Shown here piece after piece: positions 29,720 through 37,810 of a stretch of 59,402 nucleotides of DNA. How positions within the stretch are numbered: position 1 is the stretch's first letter; every line of letters starts with the position of its first letter. This DNA comes from an uncultured Roseburia sp. (lineage in GTDB: Bacteria; Bacillota_A; Clostridia; Lachnospirales; Lachnospiraceae): NCBI GenBank assembly GCA_900557275.1, contig USRX01000010.1, positions 1 to 59,402 of the forward strand, given 5' to 3'. The notes below the pieces were generated by a model. That model had not been told where the DNA came from and made no database searches. It saw nothing but the letters and a program-made list of their open reading frames with translations. The position numbers were made by a program, and so were the translations under genes.

Positions 29720-31295
29720 TCCTTTTTCTTCCTCCCTGATCAAGTTCCAGCCAGAATTCCACGCCATCCGGATGATTGATCGCGCCACATTTCTGATGCA
29801 GCGAATCCATGATTGCTTTTACGATGGACAGCCCGATGCCGCTCCCACCATATTCCCTGGTTCTTGCTTTATCCACTTTATAAAACTTAATCCAGATCCG
29901 ATCCAGATCTTCTTCCGGGATCGGTTTTCCGGTATTAAACACACTGATGCGCAGACAGTCCTCTTTTTTCGTATAGAAAATACGTATCTTTTTCTCTCCG
30001 TCTGCATGGTTCATGGCATTACTGAGATAGTTGGTAATAACTTCTTCTATCTGGAATTCATCCGCCCATACATATTCCGGAGCCAGATCTGCTTCTATCT
30101 GAATCTCTTTCTGCTCCAACAGGATTGACGAAGAATTTACCACACCTTGAATCAGTTCTGTGATATCAAACCGTTCCATAGTTACCTGATTATTGCCAAA
30201 TTCCAGCTGATTCAGCGTCAGCAGCTTCTTAACCATCTTATTCATCTTGTCTGCTTCGTCCATAATAACTTCACAGTAGAATTCGCGACTCTCTGCATCA
30301 TCATTAATGCATTCTGACAGTCCTTCCGCATATCCCTGAATCAGAGCCAGCGGCGTCTTCAGTTCATGAGAAACATTGGATAAAAATTCCTTTCGCATCT
30401 CATCAATCTGCTCTTTCTGTTCAATATCCTTCTGCAACTCGTTGTTAGCTGATTTCAGCTCAGAGATTGTCTGTTCCAGCGTTTCTGAAAGCTCATTCAT
30501 ATGTTTTCCAAGCTCATCGATCTCGTTATCTCCCACAAAGGCAACCGTTCCGGGCAGCGCCAGACCGCCTCCATGCTTACGTATCCTCTTGTTTTTACCG
30601 AACTTTTGTTTCTTCGGCACATATTTCGCTTCAAAATCCAGATCAACCATCTTTTTGGAAATATCTGTCAGCTGCAGGATCGGTTTTGTGATCTTACGGC
30701 TGATGATGATACTGATACATACACTGACTACGATAGCTACGGCTCCGATATATAAAAGGAATCGGTTCGCAATCTTTACGCTCTCCCGGATGCTCTCCAT
30801 AGCAGTACGCATCAGGATCAGATTTCCATCATCCAACGTGCCCCACAGCATCAGATATTCCTCATTGTCCATATGGGAATCCCGAATGGACTCGATCACA
30901 TAATTGTCTGTCTCATACAGGGTATTTCTATCTTTGCCATCTACACTTCCGCCAAAAATAGCATCCATAAGCTGACGCTGAATAATATTGATATTGCTGA
31001 CGGATGTCCGTTTTACCGTTCCATCTGCCGTCACGATAATAACAGAAATGTTCTGTGTGGAACACATATTTTCAAATTCTGCATTGAAATCATCGGTATA
31101 CAGTATATCTTTTTTACTGGCAGCCTGCAGTTTTTCAAAGCTTTCCATAAGAAGGCTTTTTTTCTGTAACGTATAATACCGCCCCAAAAAAGACGAATTA
31201 ACTACAAAGCATGCCATAACGGTTCCCACCAGCAGAAGGATGATAATCGTCATAATCTGTCTGGTCAGGGAATGATTTAATTTTGTCTGCTTCAT
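29703..31295 (-). CDS. Sensor histidine kinase
   Basis: Membrane histidine kinase, partner of the response regulator upstream. The 530-residue protein has TM1 at about 13-33, an extracytoplasmic sensor region at about 34-178, TM2 at about 180-198 and HAMP from about 200. The phospho-acceptor His310 lies in FLSNVSHELKTPLALIQGYA, and a HATPase domain carries N- and G-box motifs (EVITNYLSNAMNHADG; GGSGIGLSIVK). A basic, Gly-rich insert (about 228-256) interrupts HAMP. The ATG at 31295 has GGAG six bases upstream; an earlier in-frame ATG has no site. The ligand is unknown. Its 3' end overlaps hisH. Confidence 0.95.
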   Translation of the reverse strand: MKQTKLNHSLTRQIMTIIILLLVGTVMACFVVNSSFLGRYYTLQKKSLLMESFEKLQAASKKDILYTDDFNAEFENMCSTQNISVIIVTADGTVKRTSVSNINIIQRQLMDAIFGGSVDGKDRNTLYETDNYVIESIRDSHMDNEEYLMLWGTLDDGNLILMRTAMESIRESVKIANRFLLYIGAVAIVVSVCISIIISRKITKPILQLTDISKKMVDLDFEAKYVPKKQKFGKNKRIRKHGGGLALPGTVAFVGDNEIDELGKHMNELSETLEQTISELKSANNELQKDIEQKEQIDEMRKEFLSNVSHELKTPLALIQGYAEGLSECINDDAESREFYCEVIMDEADKMNKMVKKLLTLNQLEFGNNQVTMERFDITELIQGVVNSSSILLEQKEIQIEADLAPEYVWADEFQIEEVITNYLSNAMNHADGEKKIRIFYTKKEDCLRISVFNTGKPIPEEDLDRIWIKFYKVDKARTREYGGSGIGLSIVKAIMDSLHQKCGAINHPDGVEFWLELDQGGRKRNDSDH

Positions 31296-31463
31296 CTCTG
31301 TCTCCGTATCGTCCATTTTTTCTGGCGATACAACTGTTTTTTGTATATCTCGTTTTAACTGTAACGATAGATTGCGAATTCCATAATGACTGTTATCAAC
31401 AGGATATCATCTATCTTCTTATTGATCGATATTATTTTTAATAATCAAACAATCCTCTTTTGT

Positions 31464-32138
31464 CTATACTTCAAATTTATAGCCCATACCCCAGATAGTT
31501 TTGATATATTCGCCTTTTTCGCCCAGTTTGTTGCGCAGTTTTTTTACATGGGTATCAATGGTTCTGGCATCGCCAAAATAATCATAATTCCATACATGGT
31601 TCAGGATTTTTTCTCTGGAAAGGGCAATTCCAGCATTTTCGATAAAATAGGTCAGCAGTTCAAATTCCTTGAAACTCAGCTCCACATCTTTCCCATCAAT
31701 CGTCACTCGGTGAGCCGCTTTATCCAAGATGATGCCTCCCACTTCCACGCTTTCGTTTTTATTTAATCCATTGGTTCTGCGAAGGATTGCTTCTACCCTT
31801 GCCACCAGAATCTTCGGACTGAATGGTTTGGAAATATACTCGTCCACACCCAGTTCAAATCCATTCAGCTCATCGCTTTCATCGCCTTTGGCCGTCAACA
31901 TGATAATCGGCACTTTGGAATTCTCCCGGACTTCCCGGCAGACTTCCCAACCGTTCATCTTTGGCATCATAACATCTAAAATGATAAGTGCGATCTTATT
32001 ATCTGAATAAAAAATATCCAGTGCTTCTTCTCCGTCTCCGGCTTCCAGTACTTCAAAATCCCTTTTTACAAGGAAATCCCGTACCAGTTTTCTCATACGG
32101 CTCTCATCATCCACAACTAATATTTTTAATTTTTCCAT
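31464..32138 (-). CDS. OmpR/PhoB-family response regulator
   Basis: Two-domain response regulator of 224 residues: receiver with acidic Asp11-Asp12, phospho-acceptor Asp55 (LIILDVMMPKMNGWEV), conserved Thr/Lys (IIMLTAKGDE; YISKPFSP), then a winged-helix DNA-binding domain (SFKEFELLTYFIENAGIALSR; RTIDTHVKKLRNKLGEKGEY). GGAG lies six bases before the ATG at 32138. It is first in a unit with the histidine kinase (168-nt gap), hisH, hisF and perhaps ung. The target genes cannot be read from the sequence. Confidence 0.97.
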   Translation of the reverse strand: MEKLKILVVDDESRMRKLVRDFLVKRDFEVLEAGDGEEALDIFYSDNKIALIILDVMMPKMNGWEVCREVRENSKVPIIMLTAKGDESDELNGFELGVDEYISKPFSPKILVARVEAILRRTNGLNKNESVEVGGIILDKAAHRVTIDGKDVELSFKEFELLTYFIENAGIALSREKILNHVWNYDYFGDARTIDTHVKKLRNKLGEKGEYIKTIWGMGYKFEV

Positions 32139-32440
32139 GTTGATCTCCGTTTCTGCTGCTGATGCAAAAGTAATTTGAAACTGTTTTTCTATTTCTGTTT
32201 CATATTCATCTTGTGCTGATAAATAACTGCTATTTTCTCTTCACTCAACACATATCTTTTAATCAATCGCTATTCTTTTATTGATAATCATGATTGCTTT
32301 TATACAAATCATTTAATACTAATAGAAAAACATCCGTTCTATTATCCCTACATGTACAGACAGCTGATTATATTACATATCTATGTCTGTTTTCGCATAT
32401 TGCATGTATTATAATAACATGAAATTGTGCCTTCTGTGTG
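32139..32440. other. Upstream region of the response regulator
   Basis: About 300 nt of AT-rich DNA with no open frame I can support. Minus-strand TATAAT-like boxes occur (near 32370 and 32410), but none has a good -35. This is probably the promoter region of the two-component operon. Confidence 0.35.
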
Positions 32441-32500
32441 AAAAAATAGCAGGAAAGTCTCAGCTTATTTGCTGCGCCTTTGCCTGCTGCTATATTTTTT
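32441..32500. terminator. Terminator of the HD-domain gene (possibly bidirectional)
   Basis: AAAATAGCAGG...CCTGCTATATTTT with an inner CAGC/GCTG stem and A/T runs on both sides. It lies about 145 nt beyond the stop of the HD gene on the minus strand. Confidence 0.7.
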
Positions 32501-32645
32501 CTTCGTATTTTTGTTTTTATTAATGAATCATTTGTTTCTTTTCTATAGACTTATTTCTTAATAATACGCATTGAAGATTAACGATTTTTAATATCTATTT
32601 TCTAAAAGGCAAAAATCTCCATCCTTTTTTAATCACTAAAAAACT

Positions 32646-33137
32646 TTACATATTAAACTGTGTCCGACAGATCTGGATACCTGTCTTCGTCTTAAAAATA
32701 CGCTCCATGGCTCTGGAAGCCATCTCAACAGAAGCATCATCCTCGTACAGATTGACAAGAAAATCTGCCTCTACCAATATCTGATAATCAATATCATCAA
32801 TGGCATCATAAGTATGATGGTGTCCTACCAGATATGCCACCCGTTCTGCCTGTGCCTCACTGTAACCGCATTCCAGAAGCATTTTTCTCGCCGGTTCCGG
32901 TCCTTCCTGCTCCTGCAGTTTTCCGCCGCACTGTCCGAATTTTTCCTCTGCCGGGCGGATGCCGATATCATGCACCAGCGCTGCCGCTTCCAGAATCTCC
33001 TGTTTTTCTTCTGGAATCTCTTCCCCGTGACCAATGAGCGCTGCAAAGCTTTGTACTTTCAGAAAATGCTGAATCCGCTTTGGATCTGCCTGGTTCCACT
33101 CGATCATTTTGATGCATAACTGATCCTGTCTGTTCAT
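32646..33137 (-). CDS. HD-domain phosphohydrolase
   Basis: A 163-residue HD-superfamily protein. Visible metal motifs are His24 (RIQHFLKV), His56-Asp57 in ALVHDIGIRP and VGHHHTYDAIDD near 105. Members hydrolyse phosphomonoesters or nucleotides; no substrate is implied by the context. It has a textbook AAGGAGG site. Unlike the HD protein of the folate cluster it has no Cys cluster. It lies between the HipA-like gene and the two-component operon and has its own terminator. Confidence 0.88.
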   Translation of the reverse strand: MNRQDQLCIKMIEWNQADPKRIQHFLKVQSFAALIGHGEEIPEEKQEILEAAALVHDIGIRPAEEKFGQCGGKLQEQEGPEPARKMLLECGYSEAQAERVAYLVGHHHTYDAIDDIDYQILVEADFLVNLYEDDASVEMASRAMERIFKTKTGIQICRTQFNM

Positions 33138-33350
33138 GGGGTGTCCTCCTTATTATTTTCTAAAATTACTACAACAATTACCTGAAACTCACACTCTGTT
33201 AGATAAGATTGCTTTCCGCAACCATTTTTCACTGGAAATATATATAATATTTCCTTTATACTCTTTCAGAAATTTTTTCATGCAGGCTATTGTATTTTTC
33301 TATAAACATAGCAGAATACTTTGTTTTTGTAAAGAAATAATGCACATTTC

Positions 33351-34442
33351 TCATAACATACCCTTTACAACTTCCAGTCGCTTACAGAACATCTCATAAT
33401 ATTGTGGCAACTCTGAAAAACAGGATCGTTCCACTTCGTTTATCTGATTCAACCCAATTTTGCGAACAGCTTCCATCGCAGCCTCTTTTTGTGTCCCACG
33501 CTTTCCGAACAGAGTCTGGCAGTTTGCTCCCTCTATCGTATCATAAGATAAAAACGACTGATTAAAGTCCATCAGCTTATGCAATGAAACCGGCTGATTT
33601 GTCCGGTTATCCACCAGCATTCCCCAGTTTCCCCAATGTCGGTCTGTATTTCCCATAAGGTAATCCACAACATTCATCATATAATAATTTTTCGCATCTA
33701 ATTTCAGGACTGCTTCCTTTGCATTTATCTCCTGATTCGCCGCATAGATCTCAAAGTTTTCCATAGACACAATTGAAAAATTCTCTGATGTAAAATTTTT
33801 GCTTATGCTGACTTTTTCTCCATCAAAATAATCTCTTTCGTACAAAACCTGATCCACATCAAAGCAACGACAGATCTGACTTGCCAGTAATTCCCGTTCC
33901 ACGGCATCTGCATCGCCATCTTTTAAAAGCCAGAATCCATCTTCCATCCTGCGCCACGCCTTTGGGAAACAGCCATTTGTAGAAAGATCCCTTGCTAGCG
34001 CTTCATTTTGCACAGAATACTGTTTTCCCCGAAGCGAAATATCAATGAATGTATTCTCCAGATGGTTTTCATATAAATTTACATCCGAAAATGTGATGTT
34101 CTCTCCTGCCCGCCGAACCCAGAACACATCTGTCAATGACAGACAACGATACGACAATGCGATCTTCGCCCTCTCCCGATCCGTAACTGCCTGAGACATT
34201 CCGATACTGTTTAAAATTTCTTTCGCATATTTCCGATCCAGAGTCAGTACCCGGCCGGCACACCAGTAATTGAAATTCATAAGATTATTAACCAGTGTAT
34301 CAACGTCATCTTCTTCCTCCAGATAAAGGTTGTATGGCATGAATGCTGGCTCCAACACCTTTGCGTGGCCAGTTTCATCTATGGTTGCAACGCATTGATC
34401 CTGATGCATGATCTGGTAGGTTGTGGTTGAATTGTGGGGCAT
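33351..34442 (-). CDS. Orphan HipA-like kinase-fold protein
   Basis: A 363-residue protein whose C-terminal half has the HipA-type kinase signature: NTDRHWGNWG at 265-274 (catalytic Asp267), then MDFNQS at 291-296 with the metal-binding Asp292, and a candidate ATP-binding lysine in WLLKDG at about 171-176. HipA kinases phosphorylate targets such as glutamyl-tRNA synthetase and usually form a toxin-antitoxin pair with a HipB DNA-binding protein. No HipB is present on either side, so this may be a stand-alone regulatory kinase of the phage/plasmid-associated type. AAGGAGG precedes the ATG at 34442. The assignment is by motif. Confidence 0.72.
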   Translation of the reverse strand: MPHNSTTTYQIMHQDQCVATIDETGHAKVLEPAFMPYNLYLEEEDDVDTLVNNLMNFNYWCAGRVLTLDRKYAKEILNSIGMSQAVTDRERAKIALSYRCLSLTDVFWVRRAGENITFSDVNLYENHLENTFIDISLRGKQYSVQNEALARDLSTNGCFPKAWRRMEDGFWLLKDGDADAVERELLASQICRCFDVDQVLYERDYFDGEKVSISKNFTSENFSIVSMENFEIYAANQEINAKEAVLKLDAKNYYMMNVVDYLMGNTDRHWGNWGMLVDNRTNQPVSLHKLMDFNQSFLSYDTIEGANCQTLFGKRGTQKEAAMEAVRKIGLNQINEVERSCFSELPQYYEMFCKRLEVVKGML

Positions 34443-34637
34443 TGAATTCCTCCTTTAACAGAGCTTATTTGGTATTTATTCTATACTAGCACAAAACAAA
34501 AATATTTGTATATGGTTTTTCATATCCTTTATTCATCCGGAACCATAAGCTTCTCCTTGTGTCTGTTTTTTGATTTCCATATTCCCATACCGCAATTATA
34601 TAATAATTTTCCACTTCTAGCTACCTTACCCTATCAT
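34443..34637. other. Region between the HipA-like gene and the antitoxin remnant
   Basis: Mostly AT-rich non-coding DNA. A 19-codon frame, MGIWKSKNRHKEKLMVPDE (34529-34588, minus), is open but has no clear ribosome binding site and no recognised relative. It may be debris of a mobile element. Confidence 0.3.
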
Positions 34638-34799
34638 CTAAAGCCAGTGGGATTGCGGTAGCCTTATTTCAAATGGAAGTCCTCTCTGTAAGATAATCTG
34701 TTTATAAAACATATTGATAGCACTGGAAGCAGGGATATCAACTGCAGACAGAATACTTTCCGCTTTTTCTTTGACCTCTGGTTCAACTCTATATCTCCG
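34638..34799 (-). pseudogene. Truncated RelB/DinJ-type antitoxin remnant
   Basis: A reading frame of 53 codons with no start runs RRYRVEPEVKEKAESILSAV, then DIPASSAINMFYKQIILQRG and LPFEIRLPQSHWL, then TAG. The central part matches the RelB/DinJ ribbon-helix-helix antitoxin pattern (xVxPEVKxxAExIL...xxAINMFxxQIxxxxGLPFEI). The N-terminal ~10 residues and the ATG are missing: upstream the frame runs into the end of the coiled-coil gene and then a TGA. The C-terminal toxin-binding tail is cut short and no RelE/YafQ toxin follows. It is therefore a decayed fragment. Confidence 0.65.
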
Positions 34800-34803
34800 T
34801 TTT

Positions 34804-35145
34804 TTAAGAGGGATTCTGTTCGATCGTTTTTTTCAGATCGTATAACTCACTTCCTAAAGCATCTATCTGCATTTGATAAACATTATACTCTTTCCCTGTT
34901 TCAGGATGGTCTGGCGTTTTCGGAAAGCGATCTAAAATCATATTTAATCTTTTCATTGTTGTATTTTCTTTATAGTCTTTTAACCACTCATAATCCGCTT
35001 CAATGTTTCTAAAATACTTGCTCATTCCAAACATTTCTCGTTGTAATAACTCAAGCATATCCTTTATGTTTGAATACTGCAAACGCAATTCTTCTACTGA
35101 TTTTCTAACTTCACATAATTCTTCTAGTAAAACTCGTTCTTCCAT
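34804..35145 (-). CDS. Small coiled-coil protein of unknown function
   Basis: A 113-residue, soluble, highly charged protein with heptad-like leucines at both ends (VLLEELCEVRKSVEELRLQY; IDALGSELYDLKKTIEQN) and a more polar middle (RFPKTPDHPETGKEYN). I do not recognise a family. It has a good AGAGGAG site. Its promoter region holds a palindrome with a TATAAT box inside it, which suggests autoregulation or repression. It lies directly upstream of an antitoxin remnant in the patch downstream of ssrA, so it may be mobile-element cargo. Confidence 0.7.
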   Translation of the reverse strand: MEERVLLEELCEVRKSVEELRLQYSNIKDMLELLQREMFGMSKYFRNIEADYEWLKDYKENTTMKRLNMILDRFPKTPDHPETGKEYNVYQMQIDALGSELYDLKKTIEQNPS

Positions 35146-35165
35146 TTTTTCTCCTCTTTTTTTGT

Positions 35166-35198
35166 AAATACGTTTATTATAATCGTTTACACGTATTT
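35166..35198. promoter_or_regulatory. Palindromic operator over the -10 of the coiled-coil gene
   Basis: AAATACGT (35166-35173) and ACGTATTT (35191-35198) form a perfect 8-bp inverted repeat. On the minus strand the sequence between them contains TTATAAT, a likely -10 box for the downstream gene. A repressor bound here would block transcription. Confidence 0.5.
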
Positions 35199-35258
35199 TA
35201 TAACACTAAATTGATTTTTGCAAGCAAAATAATGATATTTCAAAAATTTCTTTGTAAA

Positions 35259-35291
35259 GTAAAAAGAGAATGGCTTTGTACCATTCTCTTT
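35259..35291 (-). terminator. Terminator of the metallo-beta-lactamase gene
   Basis: AAAGAGAATGG and CCATTCTCTTT form a perfect 11-bp stem with a 7-nt loop, followed by a T-run on the minus strand, about 20 nt after the stop. Confidence 0.93.
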
Positions 35292-35309
35292 CCCCCTCAC
35301 TTCAAACTC

Positions 35310-36110
35310 TTATATTTCCACCGACTCCAAATCATCCGGAATCAAAAGATTCCCTTTAAAATATTCCCTACCTTCCTTCGTATAAAGCTCTTTCCGCCGC
35401 AATATATTTTTATCCTCGGTGTGATACAGCAACAAGTTTTTCACATTGAGCTCCTCTGCTAACTTGCATGCGTCTTTTACGGTTGAATGATGTTTCTCAT
35501 ATGGATGAAATATCTCTGCCTGGCTATCTAAGCAGAACGCCTCATGCAACAGCCATGCACTGTTTTCAGCATATTGCTTTTCACAGACGTTGTATGGTTC
35601 ATCTCCACAACAGGTTAGTTTCTCTCCCTTTCCCAATTCCATACAAAATCCAAACTGTTTCGCTTTTGTTGACTGTATATCAAAAAAAGTAACCTTTTTA
35701 TCCAAAATTTTGATAGATTCGCCATCCTCAACTACTTGCAAATGAAACCGATCATCAATAAAAACGGTTTCTTTTTTCTGCAAAAGTTTTCCTGCCATAT
35801 CTTTTAACAGAGCGATCACTTCATCATGGGCATATATTGTTGCCTCTCCCTCATATTCTCCCCGGTTCATATTCTGGCAGATCATTCGGATCATCCATAG
35901 TATACCGGTAATATGATCAAGATGCTTATGTGTCACAAAAATATTTCTAATATTTTTCCAGTCAATTCCGGCATATTTTAACTGTCGAAGCAGAGTGCTT
36001 CCACCACCGCCATCTACCAGGAAATACTGATCCTCTTCCTGCATGACAAAACAAGTATTATAACACTCGGTAACAATTGCATTTCCCGTGCCTAACATTG
36101 TAAGTTTCAT
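35310..36110 (-). CDS. Metallo-beta-lactamase-fold hydrolase (RNase Z-like)
   Basis: A 266-residue MBL-fold protein. Metal ligands are in THKHLDH (His61, His63, Asp65, His66), with a later CCGDEP (Asp) and a C-terminal His near YHTEDKN. The N-terminal KLTMLGTGNAIVTECYNTCF and the general layout resemble RNase Z/PhnP-like hydrolases. The substrate could be tRNA 3' ends, cyclic phosphates or other esters. A clear AAGGAG site precedes the ATG. It is the gene nearest to the 3' end of ssrA and has its own terminator. Confidence 0.88.
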   Translation of the reverse strand: MKLTMLGTGNAIVTECYNTCFVMQEEDQYFLVDGGGGSTLLRQLKYAGIDWKNIRNIFVTHKHLDHITGILWMIRMICQNMNRGEYEGEATIYAHDEVIALLKDMAGKLLQKKETVFIDDRFHLQVVEDGESIKILDKKVTFFDIQSTKAKQFGFCMELGKGEKLTCCGDEPYNVCEKQYAENSAWLLHEAFCLDSQAEIFHPYEKHHSTVKDACKLAEELNVKNLLLYHTEDKNILRRKELYTKEGREYFKGNLLIPDDLESVEI

Positions 36111-36290
36111 GTGTTTCTCCTTCTATTTTTATAGTAGTACAATAAGATACTTTTATTTGTCATATCAAAAATGGCATCCTATAAAACAACTTTTCTTCAA
36201 AGTGTTCCATTTTCGTATTCATTAAATATACTGAAAAAAGAACAGCTTTCGCCATTCTCTTTGTGGTAATTCATATCCGAATTATACCAT
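36111..36290. other. Region between the MBL gene and the ssrA terminator
   Basis: Non-coding. A second hairpin with a T-run (36232-36263, AAAGAGAATGGC...GCTGTTCTTT) looks like a degenerate copy of the MBL-gene terminator and may be a back-up terminator of ssrA. The MBL promoter should lie here but is not distinct. Confidence 0.45.
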
Positions 36291-36338
36291 AAAAATAACG
36301 ACACTGTATATTACTTTCGCAACATACAATGTCGTTAC
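36291..36338 (-). terminator. ssrA terminator
   Basis: TAACGACA...TGTCGTTA with further pairing (TGTAT/ATACA) and TTTTTATGG on the minus strand, about 85 nt beyond the mature 3' end of tmRNA. Confidence 0.88.
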
Positions 36339-36421
36339 TTTTATTTTCTTCGATACACCAAACAAAACATATTTCTGTATACGATAATATCATATACATA
36401 GTTTGACTTGTTCAGTTTTAG

Positions 36422-36763
36422 TGGAGGTGAGGGGAATCGAACCCCTGTCCGAAATCCTGGCCACTGTCCTTCTACGAGCGTAGTCCCTGTATTGACATTC
36501 CCTCTACCGGACACCCAGGAACAGGTTTCCGGCTTCAGTAGCTTCATGATACGCCCTTATGCGCAAAGCTTTGCATAAGTCGTTTCCTGCATGGTCGATG
36601 CCTGGGTCCTAAAGTGCAGGTGCTCTAGGTCAGACAAGCTGCAACTTAGGCAGCCAGTGCTAATTTTTTGTTATCAGCGTTTATATTTAGGTTTGAAATT
36701 TAACGCATTTCATGCGGCCCGCTTCTCCAGCTTTCAAAACCCCGTCGAAACCAGTACACCCCC
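36422..36763 (-). ncRNA. ssrA: tmRNA (ssrA)
   Basis: Transfer-messenger RNA for trans-translation and ribosome rescue. The 5' end GGGGGTGTACTGGTTTCGAC (36763 downwards) pairs with the 3' CACCTCC of the acceptor stem. The 3' arm CAGGGGTTCGATTCCCCTCA forms the T-arm-like stem-loop. The tag-coding part (36678-36646, minus) reads Ala-Asp-Asn-Lys-Lys-Leu-Ala-Leu-Ala-Ala-stop, giving a tag (A)ADNKKLALAA with the expected LAA end. The CCA tail is not encoded: the genomic sequence after the acceptor is ACTA. About 342 nt, one-piece type. smpB lies 268 nt upstream. Open frames over this locus are artefacts. Confidence 0.97.
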
Positions 36764-37030
36764 ATGAATGTCGGCAGATTTCTCTGCCATTATCTATCAT
36801 TCACAGGCCGACAGAAAATTTCTTTTCTGCCGTATACCTGACGTGATATCTGCTTGAATCGCTATATCTTGTATTTTTTGATGATATGACTATCTCTTTT
36901 CTGAAATATTCTATATTTTTTTGATGATATCCTTATCTCATTTTTAAAACATTTTATACCAGACTGTTCTACAGATATCTGTTCTGTCTTTCTATTCTGA
37001 TAAAAACATTTATATTAAGTAACTCAATAC

Positions 37031-37498
37031 TTAGTACATCTTGCTGATCTTGAAATCTCTTTCTGCTTCTCTTCTCTGGTCTTTCTTTGCGATATCCTGG
37101 CGTTTATCGTAAAGCTTTTTGCCTCGTGCCAGACCGATCTCCACTTTGATCAGACTTCCTTTGAAATAAACCTTCAACGGAACCAGCGTATAGCCTTTTT
37201 CTTTGATCTTACCGGCAATCTTGTGGATCTCCGATTTGTGAAGCAGAAGTTTTTTCGGACGCAGAGGATCTTTGTTGAAGATATTGCCTTTTTCATAAGG
37301 ACTGATATGCAATCCATAGGCAATGACTTCTCCGTTTTCGATCCGGATAAAAGACTCTTTCACGCTGCATTTTCCCATGCGGACAGATTTTACTTCTGTA
37401 CCATGCAGGCTGATGCCCGCCTCATAGGTCTCATCAATGAAATAGTCATGATATGCTTTTTTATTGTTCGCAATTAATTTTATGCTTTCTTTTCCCAT
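37031..37498 (-). CDS. smpB: SsrA-binding protein SmpB
   Basis: Binds tmRNA and places it in stalled ribosomes. The 155-residue protein begins [20 protein letters not shown] and has the family motifs [15 protein letters not shown] and the basic C-terminal tail ([20 protein letters not shown], then RREAERDFK). The family start is the ATG at 37498; an in-frame ATG nine bases earlier is also possible. Neither has a strong ribosome binding site (GCGG only), so the start is uncertain by three codons. It lies upstream of ssrA, as in most Firmicutes. Confidence 0.97.
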   Translation of the reverse strand: MGKESIKLIANNKKAYHDYFIDETYEAGISLHGTEVKSVRMGKCSVKESFIRIENGEVIAYGLHISPYEKGNIFNKDPLRPKKLLLHKSEIHKIAGKIKEKGYTLVPLKVYFKGSLIKVEIGLARGKKLYDKRQDIAKKDQRREAERDFKISKMY

Positions 37499-37507
37499 AT
37501 CATTCAT

Positions 37508-37810
37508 CCGCTGCTATGTTCAGGAATCTCAATTTATGCTCTTCTATGCTGCTTTTTTCAAACTGCACAGATACCATAAAATATTATTTCCAGATTCTGA
37601 AACTTCCATGCAGGAAGCCCTTCTCCTGAATACAGCCTTTTTTCTGCTCCTTTTCTTTCTCAGCTATTCTAAACTACCACGAATTGCTGAAATATTCAAC
37701 ACATTTCTACGATTCTTTTCCTTAAATCTTTCTTATCTGTTTTACCAGACATTTTTTCAATGATATGATGCCCGTTTTACAGCAAGTGCAGCTACATACG
37801 CCCTTGTTTT
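37508..37810. other. Gap between smpB and the permease remnant
   Basis: About 300 nt with no supported gene, RNA or terminator. Part may be the eroded 3' flank of the permease. The smpB promoter, if any, is not evident. Confidence 0.35.

Noticed and set aside
35286..35303. Second copy of the ssrA 3' end (attachment site)
   Set aside because: TTCCCCCTCACTTC resembles the tmRNA end but is on the opposite strand and differs at several positions, so it is not a credible direct att repeat.
36341..36547. 68-codon minus-strand open frame
   Set aside because: It overlaps the 3' part of tmRNA and its terminator; such frames commonly arise over ssrA.
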